DNA of 64,000 bases, taken from Shouchella xiaoxiensis (GTDB lineage Bacteria; Bacillota; Bacilli; Bacillales; Bacillaceae_D). The stretch lies in NCBI RefSeq assembly GCF_016907895.1, contig NZ_JAFBCV010000016.1, forward strand, positions 1-64,000, written 5' to 3'. This document shows positions 1 to 8,031 of the stretch, piece by piece. Made by a program: the position numbers and the translations under genes. The first letter of the stretch is position 1. Every line of letters starts with the position of its first letter. Below the pieces are notes generated by a model, which saw nothing but the letters and a program-made list of their open reading frames with translations, searched no databases and was not told the origin of the DNA.

Positions 1-51
1 TATCCTTTTCACCATCAAATTTCGTCATTGGGAGCAATCAAAAGATCATAA

Positions 52-86
52 GAGAAAGCCTGGGTTCACAGAACCCAGGCTTTCTC
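52..86. terminator. 16-bp perfect hairpin, likely end of an upstream transcript
   Basis: Arms 52-67 and 71-86 are perfectly complementary around a 3-nt loop. No T-run follows on the plus strand, so it is either a weak terminator of a gene entering from the left or an RNA-stabilising stem. Confidence 0.5.
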
Positions 87-98
87 GACAATCTGGAC

Positions 99-126
99 AA
101 AACAACAGGGCTAGCCCTGTTGTTTT
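99..126 (-). terminator. Rho-independent terminator of the Xre gene
   Basis: Bases 99-126 are a perfect 28-bp palindrome with a GC-rich centre and A/T-rich ends. It lies 11 bp past the stop codon of the minus-strand Xre gene. The outer A/T tract would give the U-run on the minus-strand transcript. Confidence 0.65.
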
Positions 127-136
127 GTTTTACATT

Positions 137-469
137 CTATTTCTTCCCCTTCAACCGTCGAAAAAGCTCCAGCTGTTCCTCGAGATATCTAATCTCATCA
201 TCAGTCAAATCTTGAAATTTATTTTGTTTAAGATCAACCAATTGATCTCTTTCAATATAACCAGCTTTTTGCATTAATAGCTCTTGAGGAAGTTTTAATG
301 CTTTACTTATTTTGTTTATGACATTCGCAGAGGGGATGTCTTTTTTTCCATTTTCTAATTGTGAAAGGTACGAATGGGAGACACCTGAATATAATTCAAG
401 TTGTCTAATTGTCATCTGCTTTTCTTTTCTGAGACTTCTAATAAATAATCCAAATTCTTCTGCTCTCAT
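137..469 (-). CDS. Xre-family HTH transcriptional regulator
   Basis: This 110-aa cytoplasmic DNA-binding protein has an N-terminal Cro/C1-type helix-turn-helix (about residues 7-62), including a typical recognition stretch (SHSYLSQLENGKK). A charged helical C-terminus of about 40 residues (LTDDEIRYLEEQLELFRRL) probably serves dimerisation, as in SinR/SlrR-type proteins. It is transcribed away from the small gene at 639, and the 169-bp gap holds four copies of a near-palindromic GGTTACTAAAGT element. This suggests that it represses itself and its neighbour. The regulated process is unknown. The family call is firm; its role is inferred from context. Confidence 0.85.
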   Translation of the reverse strand: MRAEEFGLFIRSLRKEKQMTIRQLELYSGVSHSYLSQLENGKKDIPSANVINKISKALKLPQELLMQKAGYIERDQLVDLKQNKFQDLTDDEIRYLEEQLELFRRLKGKK

Positions 470-502
470 ATAAAATCACCTAAAGATAATTATATTGATC
501 AT

Positions 503-612
503 GGTTACTAAAGTACAAAATTCTTCGTCAAAAATGGTTGCTAAAGTGATAATGAATTTATAATATGGTTATTAAAGTGAATAAAATACATTTTATTATT
601 ACTAAAGTAACC
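503..612. promoter_or_regulatory. Four iterated operator-like repeats between xre and the 639 gene
   Basis: Copies at 503-515, 536-548, 567-579 and 599-612 (the last in reverse orientation) share the core GGTTRYTAAAGT. The fullest form approximates a GGTTACT/AGTAACC dyad. Start-to-start spacing is 33, 31 and 32 bp, close to three helical turns. The likely ligand is the adjacent Xre protein. Confidence 0.65.
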
Positions 613-638
613 AAATTCACTCGAAAGGAGACCTCCTC

Positions 639-908
639 ATGCCACAAATTCCTTACGGCGTCAGGTCATGTTTATTCACGGGGATCAGTCACAACATTGC
701 TTTCTTAACGAAACAAGTGGAGACCATTCTTCAATCAGGACAAGGTACGTGGAAAAGTTACGATACGAAGCTGCATCATGAGGTGAAAGAGGCGCTCGAG
801 TGGTATCAGCAGTATGCGGTCAAGGAGCTGTTTCACGTAGAGGAAGACTTAAGAGCGTTTGAGCAACTGCTGACAAAAGTCCATCAAAAGAAAGAGTCAG
901 CTCCATAA
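639..908 (+). CDS. Small hypothetical protein, putative Xre target
   Basis: An 89-aa protein I do not recognise. It starts at ATG 639 behind a strong AAAGGAG site (about 624-630) and ends inside its own terminator. It appears soluble and mostly alpha-helical, with a charged C-terminal half (EVKEALEWYQQY, FHVEEDLRAFEQLL) and no signal peptide or membrane segment. It is divergent from the Xre gene and lies just past the four operator-like repeats, so it is probably the main regulated gene. A SinI-like antagonist or a small effector are both possible, but nothing in the sequence decides this. Confidence 0.6.
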   Translation: MPQIPYGVRSCLFTGISHNIAFLTKQVETILQSGQGTWKSYDTKLHHEVKEALEWYQQYAVKELFHVEEDLRAFEQLLTKVHQKKESAP

Positions 909-939
909 CCATGCAGGTAAAACAACCTGCATGGTTTTT
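907..939 (+). terminator. Rho-independent terminator
   Basis: An 11-bp stem (907-917 with 926-936) is followed by a T-run. It overlaps the stop codon of the small gene at 639-908. Confidence 0.85.
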
Positions 940-1051
940 CTTATTTAGACTCCTTTTTCATTCGTGAGAAAAACGTGAGATTTGCGATAGAGAAAAGAAA
1001 GGTTACATCCGTATACTCATGAATGAAAGAATTGCAAAGGAGCGAATGGAA

Positions 1052-2965
1052 ATGAAGAAACTACTTTTACTGGTGATTGTATGGGTCATGATTTCCCTCT
1101 ATCCTTCTATAGGATATGCGGAAAGTCTATCGACACCTTCTGGTATACCGACAGCTAATATTGAAGAAACCGTCGATTCGATCATGGAGGCTTACATCGA
1201 AGAAGATGTGCCGGGAGCCTCTGTTTCGATTGTGCAAGACGAAGAAATTGTTTTTCAAAAAGGCTATGGGTTAGCCAATAGAGAGAATGGACAACCGATT
1301 CATCCTGAAAAAACGTATATGGAAGCTGGTTCGGTTTCAAAGTTGTTTACGTGGACCGCGATCATGCAATTGGTTGAAGAGGGGCAAATCAGCCTTGATA
1401 CAGATGTTCGCCCGTATCTAAAAGGAGGGGAGTCAGCGCTCACGTATGATGAACCGATTACAGTGGCTCATTTGATGACCCATACAGCGGGGTTTGAAGA
1501 ACGGGTGGAGAATTTGACGGTCTACGATCCTGACCATCTATTTGAATTGGAGGACTACTTAGCTCCTGATAGACAACCAAAGCAACTGTATCCGCCTGGA
1601 GATGTGGTAGCTTACTCCAATTTCAGTACGAATCTTGCAGGTTATATGGTTGAGGAATTGACAGGTATGGCTTTTGCTGATTATGTTGAGCAATTGATTT
1701 TAACGCCTTTAGAAATGGGGCAATCTACATTTGATATACGCTATGATCGCATTCCTGGTTTGATGGACGAGAAGGCGATTGGATACACAAAAAAAGGGAC
1801 GGAGTGGGTCGCTAAACCAACTGCTTATATTAATGATAATCCTGCTGGTGGTTTAACGACGACAACAAATGATCTTGCTCATTTTATGCTAGCTCACTTA
1901 AATACGGAGCAATCTGGATCATATGTCTTATTCAACGATCCACAAACATTAGAGACGATGCATCAGACATTGTACACGCCTCATCCTGATATGGCAGGAA
2001 ATGCCCACGGATTTTGGGAGCGTCAAGCGGGTGATCATCGTGTTTTAGAGCATGGGGGAAATACAGATGCGTTTAGCGCACTTCTTTCCATCGTGCCAGA
2101 TGAACAGTTTGGCATTGCCGTTATGACGAATATGGATGGTGAGATGGCAGGAGCGAGACGAGAACTAACGGATGTTTTGATTGGGAAGTCGACAGATAAA
2201 CCAGAAGCCGCAGGTGACATCAACCATAGTGAAGAGGTAGAGGGTCGTTACCGGTCTGCTCGCTCTGTTGAAACAGGGCCAATGAAAATCATGCCTTTTC
2301 TCTCTGATGCTGATTCTGTTATTTCCGCTAATCAAGAGGGTGGAATCACGTTATCAATTGCTGCTCTCGGTCTAGAATTAGACTATGTGGAAACAGCTCC
2401 ATATTTGTTTGAAAAAGTGACAGAAGAGTCGTCTTTACTTGATAACGCAGGAATGAATACAAATCACTTATACTTTAAAACGAACGATGCCGGTGAGGTT
2501 GAGCAATTATCATATGGCGTCATTGCAGATGAATTACCTATATCGTGGTTAGCGTCACCTTATGTCGCTTATGGAATAGCAGGAGGCGCTGCACTGTTTT
2601 CACTTGTTGGTCTTGTATGGGGAATAGTTGGCTTTATACGAAAAAGGAGGCACCAAACCCATATGACTTCTGTGCATAGAGGGGTAATAGCGTGGTCCTT
2701 CATTGGTGTTTTGACTCTTGGTCTTTTTGGCGCCATTGTTGTTCAATTGGCTAACAATCCGTTTCAGCCTTGGTCTAACTTTACCTTCTACGTGATCGGA
2801 TTTTGGCTGCTTCTCATCGCTTTTCTGGCGTTGCTTTATCCAATTGTAAAAGGGTGGCGTAAGCAAAAGGGCTTGTATTTGATCAAGGTGTTTGTTGTAT
2901 TACTAGGCTGTTTATTGACCGGTTTGTATTCCTTGTTATTCTTTCTTAACTTTCTCTATCTATAA
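1052..2965 (+). CDS. Membrane-anchored serine beta-lactamase/PBP4*-like hydrolase
   Basis: A 637-aa protein of the class C beta-lactamase/D-aminopeptidase fold. It has an N-terminal signal peptide (MKKLLLLVIVW...GYAES) and an extracellular serine hydrolase domain. The SxxK motif (SVSK) is near residue 95, the YxN motif (YSN) near 190 and an HGG motif near 335. The last roughly 130 residues carry about four membrane segments. I chose ATG 1052 because AAAGGAG at 1036-1042 is 9 nt upstream; ATG 1046 and a further upstream GTG/ATG are possible. Such proteins hydrolyse D-amino-acid peptides or esters, and few are true resistance enzymes. It is monocistronic, with its own terminator. The substrate is unknown. 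Confidence 0.85.
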   Translation: MKKLLLLVIVWVMISLYPSIGYAESLSTPSGIPTANIEETVDSIMEAYIEEDVPGASVSIVQDEEIVFQKGYGLANRENGQPIHPEKTYMEAGSVSKLFTWTAIMQLVEEGQISLDTDVRPYLKGGESALTYDEPITVAHLMTHTAGFEERVENLTVYDPDHLFELEDYLAPDRQPKQLYPPGDVVAYSNFSTNLAGYMVEELTGMAFADYVEQLILTPLEMGQSTFDIRYDRIPGLMDEKAIGYTKKGTEWVAKPTAYINDNPAGGLTTTTNDLAHFMLAHLNTEQSGSYVLFNDPQTLETMHQTLYTPHPDMAGNAHGFWERQAGDHRVLEHGGNTDAFSALLSIVPDEQFGIAVMTNMDGEMAGARRELTDVLIGKSTDKPEAAGDINHSEEVEGRYRSARSVETGPMKIMPFLSDADSVISANQEGGITLSIAALGLELDYVETAPYLFEKVTEESSLLDNAGMNTNHLYFKTNDAGEVEQLSYGVIADELPISWLASPYVAYGIAGGAALFSLVGLVWGIVGFIRKRRHQTHMTSVHRGVIAWSFIGVLTLGLFGAIVVQLANNPFQPWSNFTFYVIGFWLLLIAFLALLYPIVKGWRKQKGLYLIKVFVVLLGCLLTGLYSLLFFLNFLYL

Positions 2966-2971
2966 ACGATC

Positions 2972-3002
2972 AAACCCGTGCTTTAGTAAGCACGGGTTTT
3001 TT
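2972..3002. terminator. Bidirectional terminator
   Basis: A 12-bp stem (2972-2983 with 2988-2999) with A- and T-runs on its two sides lies between convergent genes ending at 2965 and 3010. Confidence 0.85.
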
Positions 3003-3009
3003 GATGACG

Positions 3010-3459
3010 TTAAACGAGTCGATTTAGAAAGCTACTTGCATCGCTATTGAATTTCCACATAGTCCCGAACTTGTCTATCAGCATGCCGAAACTGGATGAC
3101 CAAGGAACAGAAGAAATGGGCATCAGTATCTTCCCACCTTTAGAAAGTTCCTCAAAATAACGTTTATTTGTTTCGTCGTCTCCATTAATCAAGCTTATGA
3201 TCACGTTGGTTCCTCTTGTTACTTCACCTAAGACGCTTTGCATAGAAGGCAGTACGTCTGAGATCATCAGGATGTTTTCGGAAAATGTAATCTGAGATTC
3301 CATGATCATATCCTGTTCTTCACCACTAAGTGGAACAGAAGGGTCTTGCGGGATAGAACCAAAGTTCACTTTCTTAACGGTTCCTTGTAATGCATGTTGA
3401 TAAAAATCGAGTGCCTCTTGTGCTTGCCCACTAAATTGTAAATATGCGATTGCGTTCAT
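3010..3459 (-). CDS. PhnB-like VOC-family protein
   Basis: A 149-aa protein of the PhnB/3-demethylubiquinone-like glyoxalase fold. It opens with the typical AIAYLQFSGQAQEALDFY stretch, and its C-terminal half ends with a conserved FGMLIDKFGTMWKFN segment. These proteins form beta-alpha-beta-beta-beta dimers, and most have no assigned activity. The start was placed at the MNAIAY methionine because AGGAGG lies about 9 nt upstream; an in-frame upstream start would add six residues. It is divergent from the WYL regulator at 3540, with a shared operator-like dyad, and is probably under its control. Confidence 0.8.
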   Translation of the reverse strand: MNAIAYLQFSGQAQEALDFYQHALQGTVKKVNFGSIPQDPSVPLSGEEQDMIMESQITFSENILMISDVLPSMQSVLGEVTRGTNVIISLINGDDETNKRYFEELSKGGKILMPISSVPWSSSFGMLIDKFGTMWKFNSDASSFLNRLV

Positions 3460-3498
3460 TTTGTCTAACCTCCTCATTGGTCTATTCGTAGTATACTA

Positions 3499-3518
3499 GA
3501 CAGTAGGTGACAACTGTC
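3499..3518. promoter_or_regulatory. Inverted repeat in the PhnB-like/WYL divergent promoter
   Basis: GACAGT (3499-3504) and ACTGTC (3513-3518) flank an 8-bp spacer, next to TATACT at 3492-3497. The site is a candidate operator for the WYL regulator, serving both divergent genes. Confidence 0.45.
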
Positions 3519-3539
3519 TGTCGTATATAGGAGGGTGTT

Positions 3540-4454
3540 ATGCAAAAAGTTGAAAGACTTCTTTCCATCATCATGATTCTGTTAAAGAAGGAGGTCGTGT
3601 CTGCATCAGAATTTAGTCAACTCTTTCAAGTGACAAAACGGACGATCCAACGGGATGTGGAAGCGTTAAGCTATGCAAACATACCGATTTATGCAAAGCA
3701 TGGCCCGAGTGGAGGGTATGCCTTAATGGAAGAATATAAATTTGACAAGCGATTGGTTAATCAGAAAGACATTGAACATATCCTAGTGGCGCTAGATGGA
3801 TTTGAACAGTTGACAACGAACAGCGATATCCAGTTGACGATTCAGAAAATAAAAGGGATGAGTTCTACGAATCTAGCTTCAAAGATGGATGTAACGTTTT
3901 ATCAGTCGATTGGGAGAAGTGAAACAAATGAAGAGCTTTCTTATGTGATGAAGGCGATTGAGAACCATTGGTTACTGGCGTTTGATTATGTAGATCAACA
4001 AGGGCGAATTAGCCATAGGCTCGTTGAACCGTATAAGGTTCAATTAAGGGAAATGAATTGGTATGTCGTTGGCTATTGCCTAGAGCGTAGCGATTTTCGA
4101 ACATTTAAGTTGACGCGAATAACAAATATAAAAAAAAGAGGATTATTCACACCGAGAGAACAGAAAATGACGAAAAAACAAAGCATTATACAAGAAACTG
4201 TTAAACCTTCTATGACGAGTGTGAAGATCGAGCTGGATATTCGTGTTCGAGATCAATTCATCGAACGGTTTGGGCGCGAAGCTGTAGTGAAGAAGACAAT
4301 AAGGACGTACAGTGCAATCATCCCACTTCCTGAAAATCAGTATGCATTTCAATTTCTTGCAGGTTTTGGAAACAAGATAAAAATTATAGGTCCTACCCAT
4401 TATCTTGATCGCTACACGTCTTTTTTAAGAGAAGCGTTAGCATTGTATCAATGA
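3540..4454 (+). CDS. HTH/WYL-domain transcriptional regulator (YafY/DeoR-like)
   Basis: A 304-aa protein with an N-terminal winged helix (residues 1-60, TKRTIQRDVEALS recognition helix). A WYL domain spans about residues 135-205, where the name-giving motif reads WYVVGY and is followed by FRTFKLTRI. A C-terminal WCX-like extension runs from about 215 to 300. WYL proteins bind DNA and sense a small ligand or nucleic acid. A GGAGG site lies 6 nt before ATG 3540. It is divergent from the PhnB-like gene, the usual arrangement for this family, which often regulates one adjacent gene. Confidence 0.85.
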   Translation: MQKVERLLSIIMILLKKEVVSASEFSQLFQVTKRTIQRDVEALSYANIPIYAKHGPSGGYALMEEYKFDKRLVNQKDIEHILVALDGFEQLTTNSDIQLTIQKIKGMSSTNLASKMDVTFYQSIGRSETNEELSYVMKAIENHWLLAFDYVDQQGRISHRLVEPYKVQLREMNWYVVGYCLERSDFRTFKLTRITNIKKRGLFTPREQKMTKKQSIIQETVKPSMTSVKIELDIRVRDQFIERFGREAVVKKTIRTYSAIIPLPENQYAFQFLAGFGNKIKIIGPTHYLDRYTSFLREALALYQ

Positions 4455-4499
4455 ATTTATGTCATCTATTAGTGCCAAACGGAAGAACGACAAAAGAAG

Positions 4500-4527
4500 C
4501 CACGCGAAGATATCGTGGTCTTTTTTT
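4500..4527 (+). terminator. Short hairpin with T-run
   Basis: A 5-bp GC-rich stem (CCACG 4500-4504, CGTGG 4514-4518) is followed by seven T residues. It would end the WYL regulator transcript before the convergent ABC permease. Confidence 0.5.
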
Positions 4528-4531
4528 AGCG

Positions 4532-5230
4532 CTAATATAATTCTAAGTGGTTCACTTTGCGGACAGCTAGAAACGTAATCAGTAAACCAATAAAAGCCAA
4601 TACGATCGGCACATATAAAATATTGATAAGGGAAAACTCTGGGCCGAATGAAGAACTTGTGACTATGACGATAAGAATGGAAGAAAGGATAGTCGCTGGC
4701 GTTGAGAATTTTAGTAAACCAAAGTATAGAGGAACAAGAGCTGTTCCGGCAGCTACAAGATTAAAGCCCGTCAATACTAAAAGTTGATTAAACAATTGGT
4801 CACTCGTAAATTGAAGGTTATCGGAGAAGTGAAACCACTCATGCAAACCAATAAAACTTAACACAACAACTAATGTTGAAACCATCATTGTAAACAGAGT
4901 TAGGAAGAAAATAAAAACGAGTTTTGATGCCATTATTGTTTTTCGACTGATCGGGTAAGAAAAGAGAACGATGCTCGTCCGATTTTTAAATTCGTCAATA
5001 ACCATTCTTGAAATGAGGACAGACGCAAAGACAATAAACGGTCCGCGTATCAACACTCCAGCAAAGAGATAAAAATCGGCACTTGATTGAAAGACAACTT
5101 CATTTTCTAGTTGTTCAATCACCGTAAAAAAATAGAGCAAGGCTAGAATAATTCCATTTGCAAGAAGGGCGCCTTTTATAAACCATCCGATTCTGTATTT
5201 TTTTAATTCAAGCTTTATTAAGTGATACAT
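4532..5230 (-). CDS. ABC transporter permease (ABC-2 type)
   Basis: A 232-aa protein with about six membrane segments and an N-terminal cytoplasmic start (MYHLIKLELKKYRIGWF), typical of ABC-2 permeases paired with BcrA-type ATPases. It starts 18 bp after the ATPase gene and is the last gene of a four-gene operon: response regulator, sensor kinase, ATPase, permease. The order and sizes resemble B. subtilis ycbL-ycbM-ycbN-ycbO. Such exporters often give self-protection or resistance to peptide antibiotics, but the substrate cannot be read from the sequence. Confidence 0.85.
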   Translation of the reverse strand: MYHLIKLELKKYRIGWFIKGALLANGIILALLYFFTVIEQLENEVVFQSSADFYLFAGVLIRGPFIVFASVLISRMVIDEFKNRTSIVLFSYPISRKTIMASKLVFIFFLTLFTMMVSTLVVVLSFIGLHEWFHFSDNLQFTSDQLFNQLLVLTGFNLVAAGTALVPLYFGLLKFSTPATILSSILIVIVTSSSFGPEFSLINILYVPIVLAFIGLLITFLAVRKVNHLELY

Positions 5231-5248
5231 TCTTTTTCCTCCAAGCGA

Positions 5249-6166
5249 TCATTTTTGCTGTAAGCCGATTTTGTGGATAAAATAGTCTTCTAAAGTGGTC
5301 TGCTTTGTCCGAATGGATTCAATTTCCACATCTCCTAGAATCAATGCTTTTGTCAGTGAAGCTTGAGAGACTTCGTTCGAGAAGATCCGAATGGTACGGT
5401 CTTCAATCAATTTAAAATTCGTGACGGCTAATTGATCATGAAGAATGACGGATGCTTTTTTGGGCGAGCTCGTCACTACCTCTACATATTCGGTATTTTG
5501 TTGTTTTAACTGTTCCATTGACGTTTCTTCAATTAATCTACCTTGTTTAATCATGCCAACAGTATCGGCAATTTGTTCAATTTCACCGATGATATGGCTA
5601 GATATGAGGAAGGTCATCCCATATTCTTTATTTAGTTTTTTGAAGAGTATTCTCATCGATTGGATGCCCTCAGGATCCAATCCATTAATTGGTTCATCAA
5701 GAATAACCAATTCAGGCTTTGTGACAATCGCTCGTGCTACAGAAAGACGCTGTCTCATTCCTAATGAAAAGTGTCGCGGGATTTTATTCGCATCGTTGCT
5801 CAAGCCAACCCACTCCAATACCTCAAGAATAGCATCTCTGTCATGATAGCCCATGTAAGCACAATGCAATTCTAGGTTTTCCAAAGCCGTCATTTTCTCA
5901 TAGAAAATAGGGTATTCAATCATACTTCCAATCCGGTGTAGATATTGATAGGAAGTTTCAGTTAGCGGGGAGCCAAAGAGTTCGATGTTCCCTCGGGATG
6001 GTTTGATTAAATTCATGAGTAGTTTCATGATCGTAGACTTTCCTGCCCCATTTGAGCCAAGAAACCCATAGATTTCGCCTTTTTTAATGGTCATGGAAAC
6101 GTCCGATACAATCTCGTTCCCATTGTAGATTTTGGTTAGGTTTCGCGTCTGAACAATTGGGTTCAC
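5249..6166 (-). CDS. ABC transporter ATP-binding protein (BcrA/YcbN-like)
   Basis: A 305-aa nucleotide-binding subunit. Walker A is GSNGAGKS (about residue 38), the signature is SLGMRQRLSVARA (about 136), Walker B is LVILDEPINGLDP and the H-loop is SSHI. A C-terminal extension of about 80 residues is usual in the BcrA subfamily. It starts at GTG 6166 behind GGAGGAG. It lies 98 bp after the sensor kinase gene, a larger gap than elsewhere in the operon, but no terminator is evident there. It should power the permease encoded at 4532. Confidence 0.9.
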   Translation of the reverse strand: MNPIVQTRNLTKIYNGNEIVSDVSMTIKKGEIYGFLGSNGAGKSTIMKLLMNLIKPSRGNIELFGSPLTETSYQYLHRIGSMIEYPIFYEKMTALENLELHCAYMGYHDRDAILEVLEWVGLSNDANKIPRHFSLGMRQRLSVARAIVTKPELVILDEPINGLDPEGIQSMRILFKKLNKEYGMTFLISSHIIGEIEQIADTVGMIKQGRLIEETSMEQLKQQNTEYVEVVTSSPKKASVILHDQLAVTNFKLIEDRTIRIFSNEVSQASLTKALILGDVEIESIRTKQTTLEDYFIHKIGLQQK

Positions 6167-6264
6167 TAGGCTTTACTCCTCCTTTAACTCTTATATGTCT
6201 AACTGTACAGTTTGAACCTATCGTTTTTCTATCGGAATTCTCACAAAAACCTCAAGAAAAGAAG

Positions 6265-7200
6265 TTACGGGTTCACTCGTTTTAATTTACATACAAAGGA
6301 AGTCTTCTCATTGGGTTTAGAGACTACAGAGATGGTTCCTTGCATTTGTTCTACAAGTCGCTTCGTAATGGTTAGTCCGAGGCCACTTCCTTGGAAATGT
6401 TTGTTTCTTGATTCTTCAAGCGTATACATTCTCTCAAAAATCTTTTGCTGGTCTGATTCTTGAATGCCAGTACCACGGTCGAATACTTCTATGGAAATGT
6501 ACGGAGCCTCTTCAGAAACGTGCAAGCCAATCACTTTTCCACTGGCACCATAACGAAGGGCATTTGAGAGCAAGTTAGAGAGAATTCGGTTTAGTGCTTC
6601 CTCGTTTGCGAGCGCATAAAGAGGGCGGTCAGGAAGATCAAGATCGACCGTTATTCCTTCGTTTGTGATCAGTTCGTAAAACATAAGAATCGTTTGCTTG
6701 CAAATCTCTGTTACATTCACTCGATCTAAAGGAATCTGCTTGTCTCCTGCTTCTAGCTTGGCTAAATCGAAGAACGAATGAATTAAGCTGTTTATTTCTT
6801 CTGTTTTTTCATAGACGTGGTTAATGATGCGTTTTTGCTCGCTTTCAGACATGGATGCTTGAGCTTGAAGCATCTCGGCATAACCAGCAATGACGGTCAA
6901 GGGCGTTTTCAAATCATGGGACATATTTGCGAGCATGTGCTTCATGGATTGTTCGGTACGAATAAAGTGGCTCGTGTGCGCTCGATTTTGATCAATCAGT
7001 TTATTTAACGCGATTAACAAGTTTGCTACATGCCCATCTGTTGTTGCAAGTAAGATGGGGCTACTTATTTGATTTTCAACGATTGGCGTGACTTGTTTAA
7101 CGATCGTATCTAATTGTTTTTGCAGCGTTCGCTTAGAGTAAAATTGAAAAACAACGACAATCAATAAACAAGCAATCACAATAAGTAACAAGAGGATCAT
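6265..7200 (-). CDS. Sensor histidine kinase (YcbM-like)
   Basis: A 311-aa kinase with one N-terminal membrane segment (residues 2-19) and no extracellular sensor domain. A HisKA domain follows, with the phosphoacceptor His in MSHDLKTPLTV (about residue 95). The HATPase domain has an N box (NLLSNALRYG), DRGTGI and GSGLGLTI. The lack of a sensor domain suggests that it reads a signal in the membrane or through the adjacent ABC transporter, as in the Bce/Ycb-type modules. It overlaps the response regulator gene by 4 bp. Confidence 0.88.
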   Translation of the reverse strand: MILLLLIVIACLLIVVVFQFYSKRTLQKQLDTIVKQVTPIVENQISSPILLATTDGHVANLLIALNKLIDQNRAHTSHFIRTEQSMKHMLANMSHDLKTPLTVIAGYAEMLQAQASMSESEQKRIINHVYEKTEEINSLIHSFFDLAKLEAGDKQIPLDRVNVTEICKQTILMFYELITNEGITVDLDLPDRPLYALANEEALNRILSNLLSNALRYGASGKVIGLHVSEEAPYISIEVFDRGTGIQESDQQKIFERMYTLEESRNKHFQGSGLGLTITKRLVEQMQGTISVVSKPNEKTSFVCKLKRVNP

Positions 7201-7895
7201 TTGAATTCACCTAGTTTATAGCCGATTCCCCAAACGGTCTTAATGTACATAGGTTTGGTTGGGTCATCTTCAATTTTTTCGCGAAGTCGACTAATATGTA
7301 CGTTGATTACATGGTCGACTCCGTAATAGTGATCATCCCAGACGGAATGATAGATTTGTTCTTTTGTCATGACTCTTTTTGGGTGTTCAAAAAACAACTT
7401 TAGAATCTTCCATTCTTTAGAGGTGAGCGTTAATTCATGGTCACCCTTTTTCACAATGAAAGTCTCAAGATCCATTTCAATTTCATGAATTGATAAACGC
7501 GTACTTGAATCGGGATCATCAACGTTCGTGTAAAGAGTGGAACGACGAATGGCCGCTTTTACCCGTGCTAAGAGTTCAATCATAGAAAAAGGTTTTGTTA
7601 AATAATCATCAGCACCAAAGCCTAATCCAAGAGCTTTATCAGACTCACTATCTTTTGCTGACATGATAATGACGGGAATATAGCTTTTTTTTCGAAGCGC
7701 AAGCAAGAAATCCATTCCATTGAGCTCGGGGAGCATGATATCTAGTAAAACGAGATCAAAGGGCTCTTCCTTAAACTGGGTGACTGCTTCTTGTCCAGTA
7801 AACACCGGGACAATCGTAAAGCCTTCATTTGTTAGATACGTATGAACCATTTCGCTGATCGCTTTATCATCTTCTACAAGTAAAATCTTTTGCAT
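7197..7895 (-). CDS. OmpR-family response regulator (YcbL-like)
   Basis: A 232-aa regulator with a receiver domain (phosphoacceptor Asp in DLVLLDIMLPE, about residue 51; conserved Lys in LTKPF) and a C-terminal winged helix (GVDHVINVHISRLREKIEDD). I start it at the methionine of MQKILLVEDD. An upstream in-frame ATG (7946) would add 17 residues that do not look like a receiver domain. It is first in the operon and should control the ABC exporter downstream, and possibly the divergent lipoprotein gene at 8032. Confidence 0.9.
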   Translation of the reverse strand: MQKILLVEDDKAISEMVHTYLTNEGFTIVPVFTGQEAVTQFKEEPFDLVLLDIMLPELNGMDFLLALRKKSYIPVIIMSAKDSESDKALGLGFGADDYLTKPFSMIELLARVKAAIRRSTLYTNVDDPDSSTRLSIHEIEMDLETFIVKKGDHELTLTSKEWKILKLFFEHPKRVMTKEQIYHSVWDDHYYGVDHVINVHISRLREKIEDDPTKPMYIKTVWGIGYKLGEFK

Positions 7896-7937
7896 GGAGA
7901 CACCGTCTTTCTGTTTTGAACAATTGATCTTTACATT

Positions 7938-7984
7938 AAAACACATCTTGGTACATGTTTTATAGGTGTCTTTTAAAAGGTGTC
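7938..7984. promoter_or_regulatory. Repeats in the response-regulator/lipoprotein divergent promoter
   Basis: Two AGGTGTC direct repeats (7964-7970 and 7978-7984, 14 bp apart) sit beside an inverted pair (AAAACACAT and ATGTTTT, 7938-7959). Tandem heptamers near this spacing are typical of OmpR-family sites, so they may be bound by the adjacent regulator. Confidence 0.4.
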
Positions 7985-8031
7985 TGAGATAAGCTAATAA
8001 GAAAACGTCCGTTTAGGAGGATCATGCTACA

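Noticed and set aside
503-612. CRISPR-like array of short repeats
   Set aside because: Repeat units are only 12-16 bp and imperfect, the spacers are AT-rich intergenic DNA, and no cas genes are present; operators explain them better.
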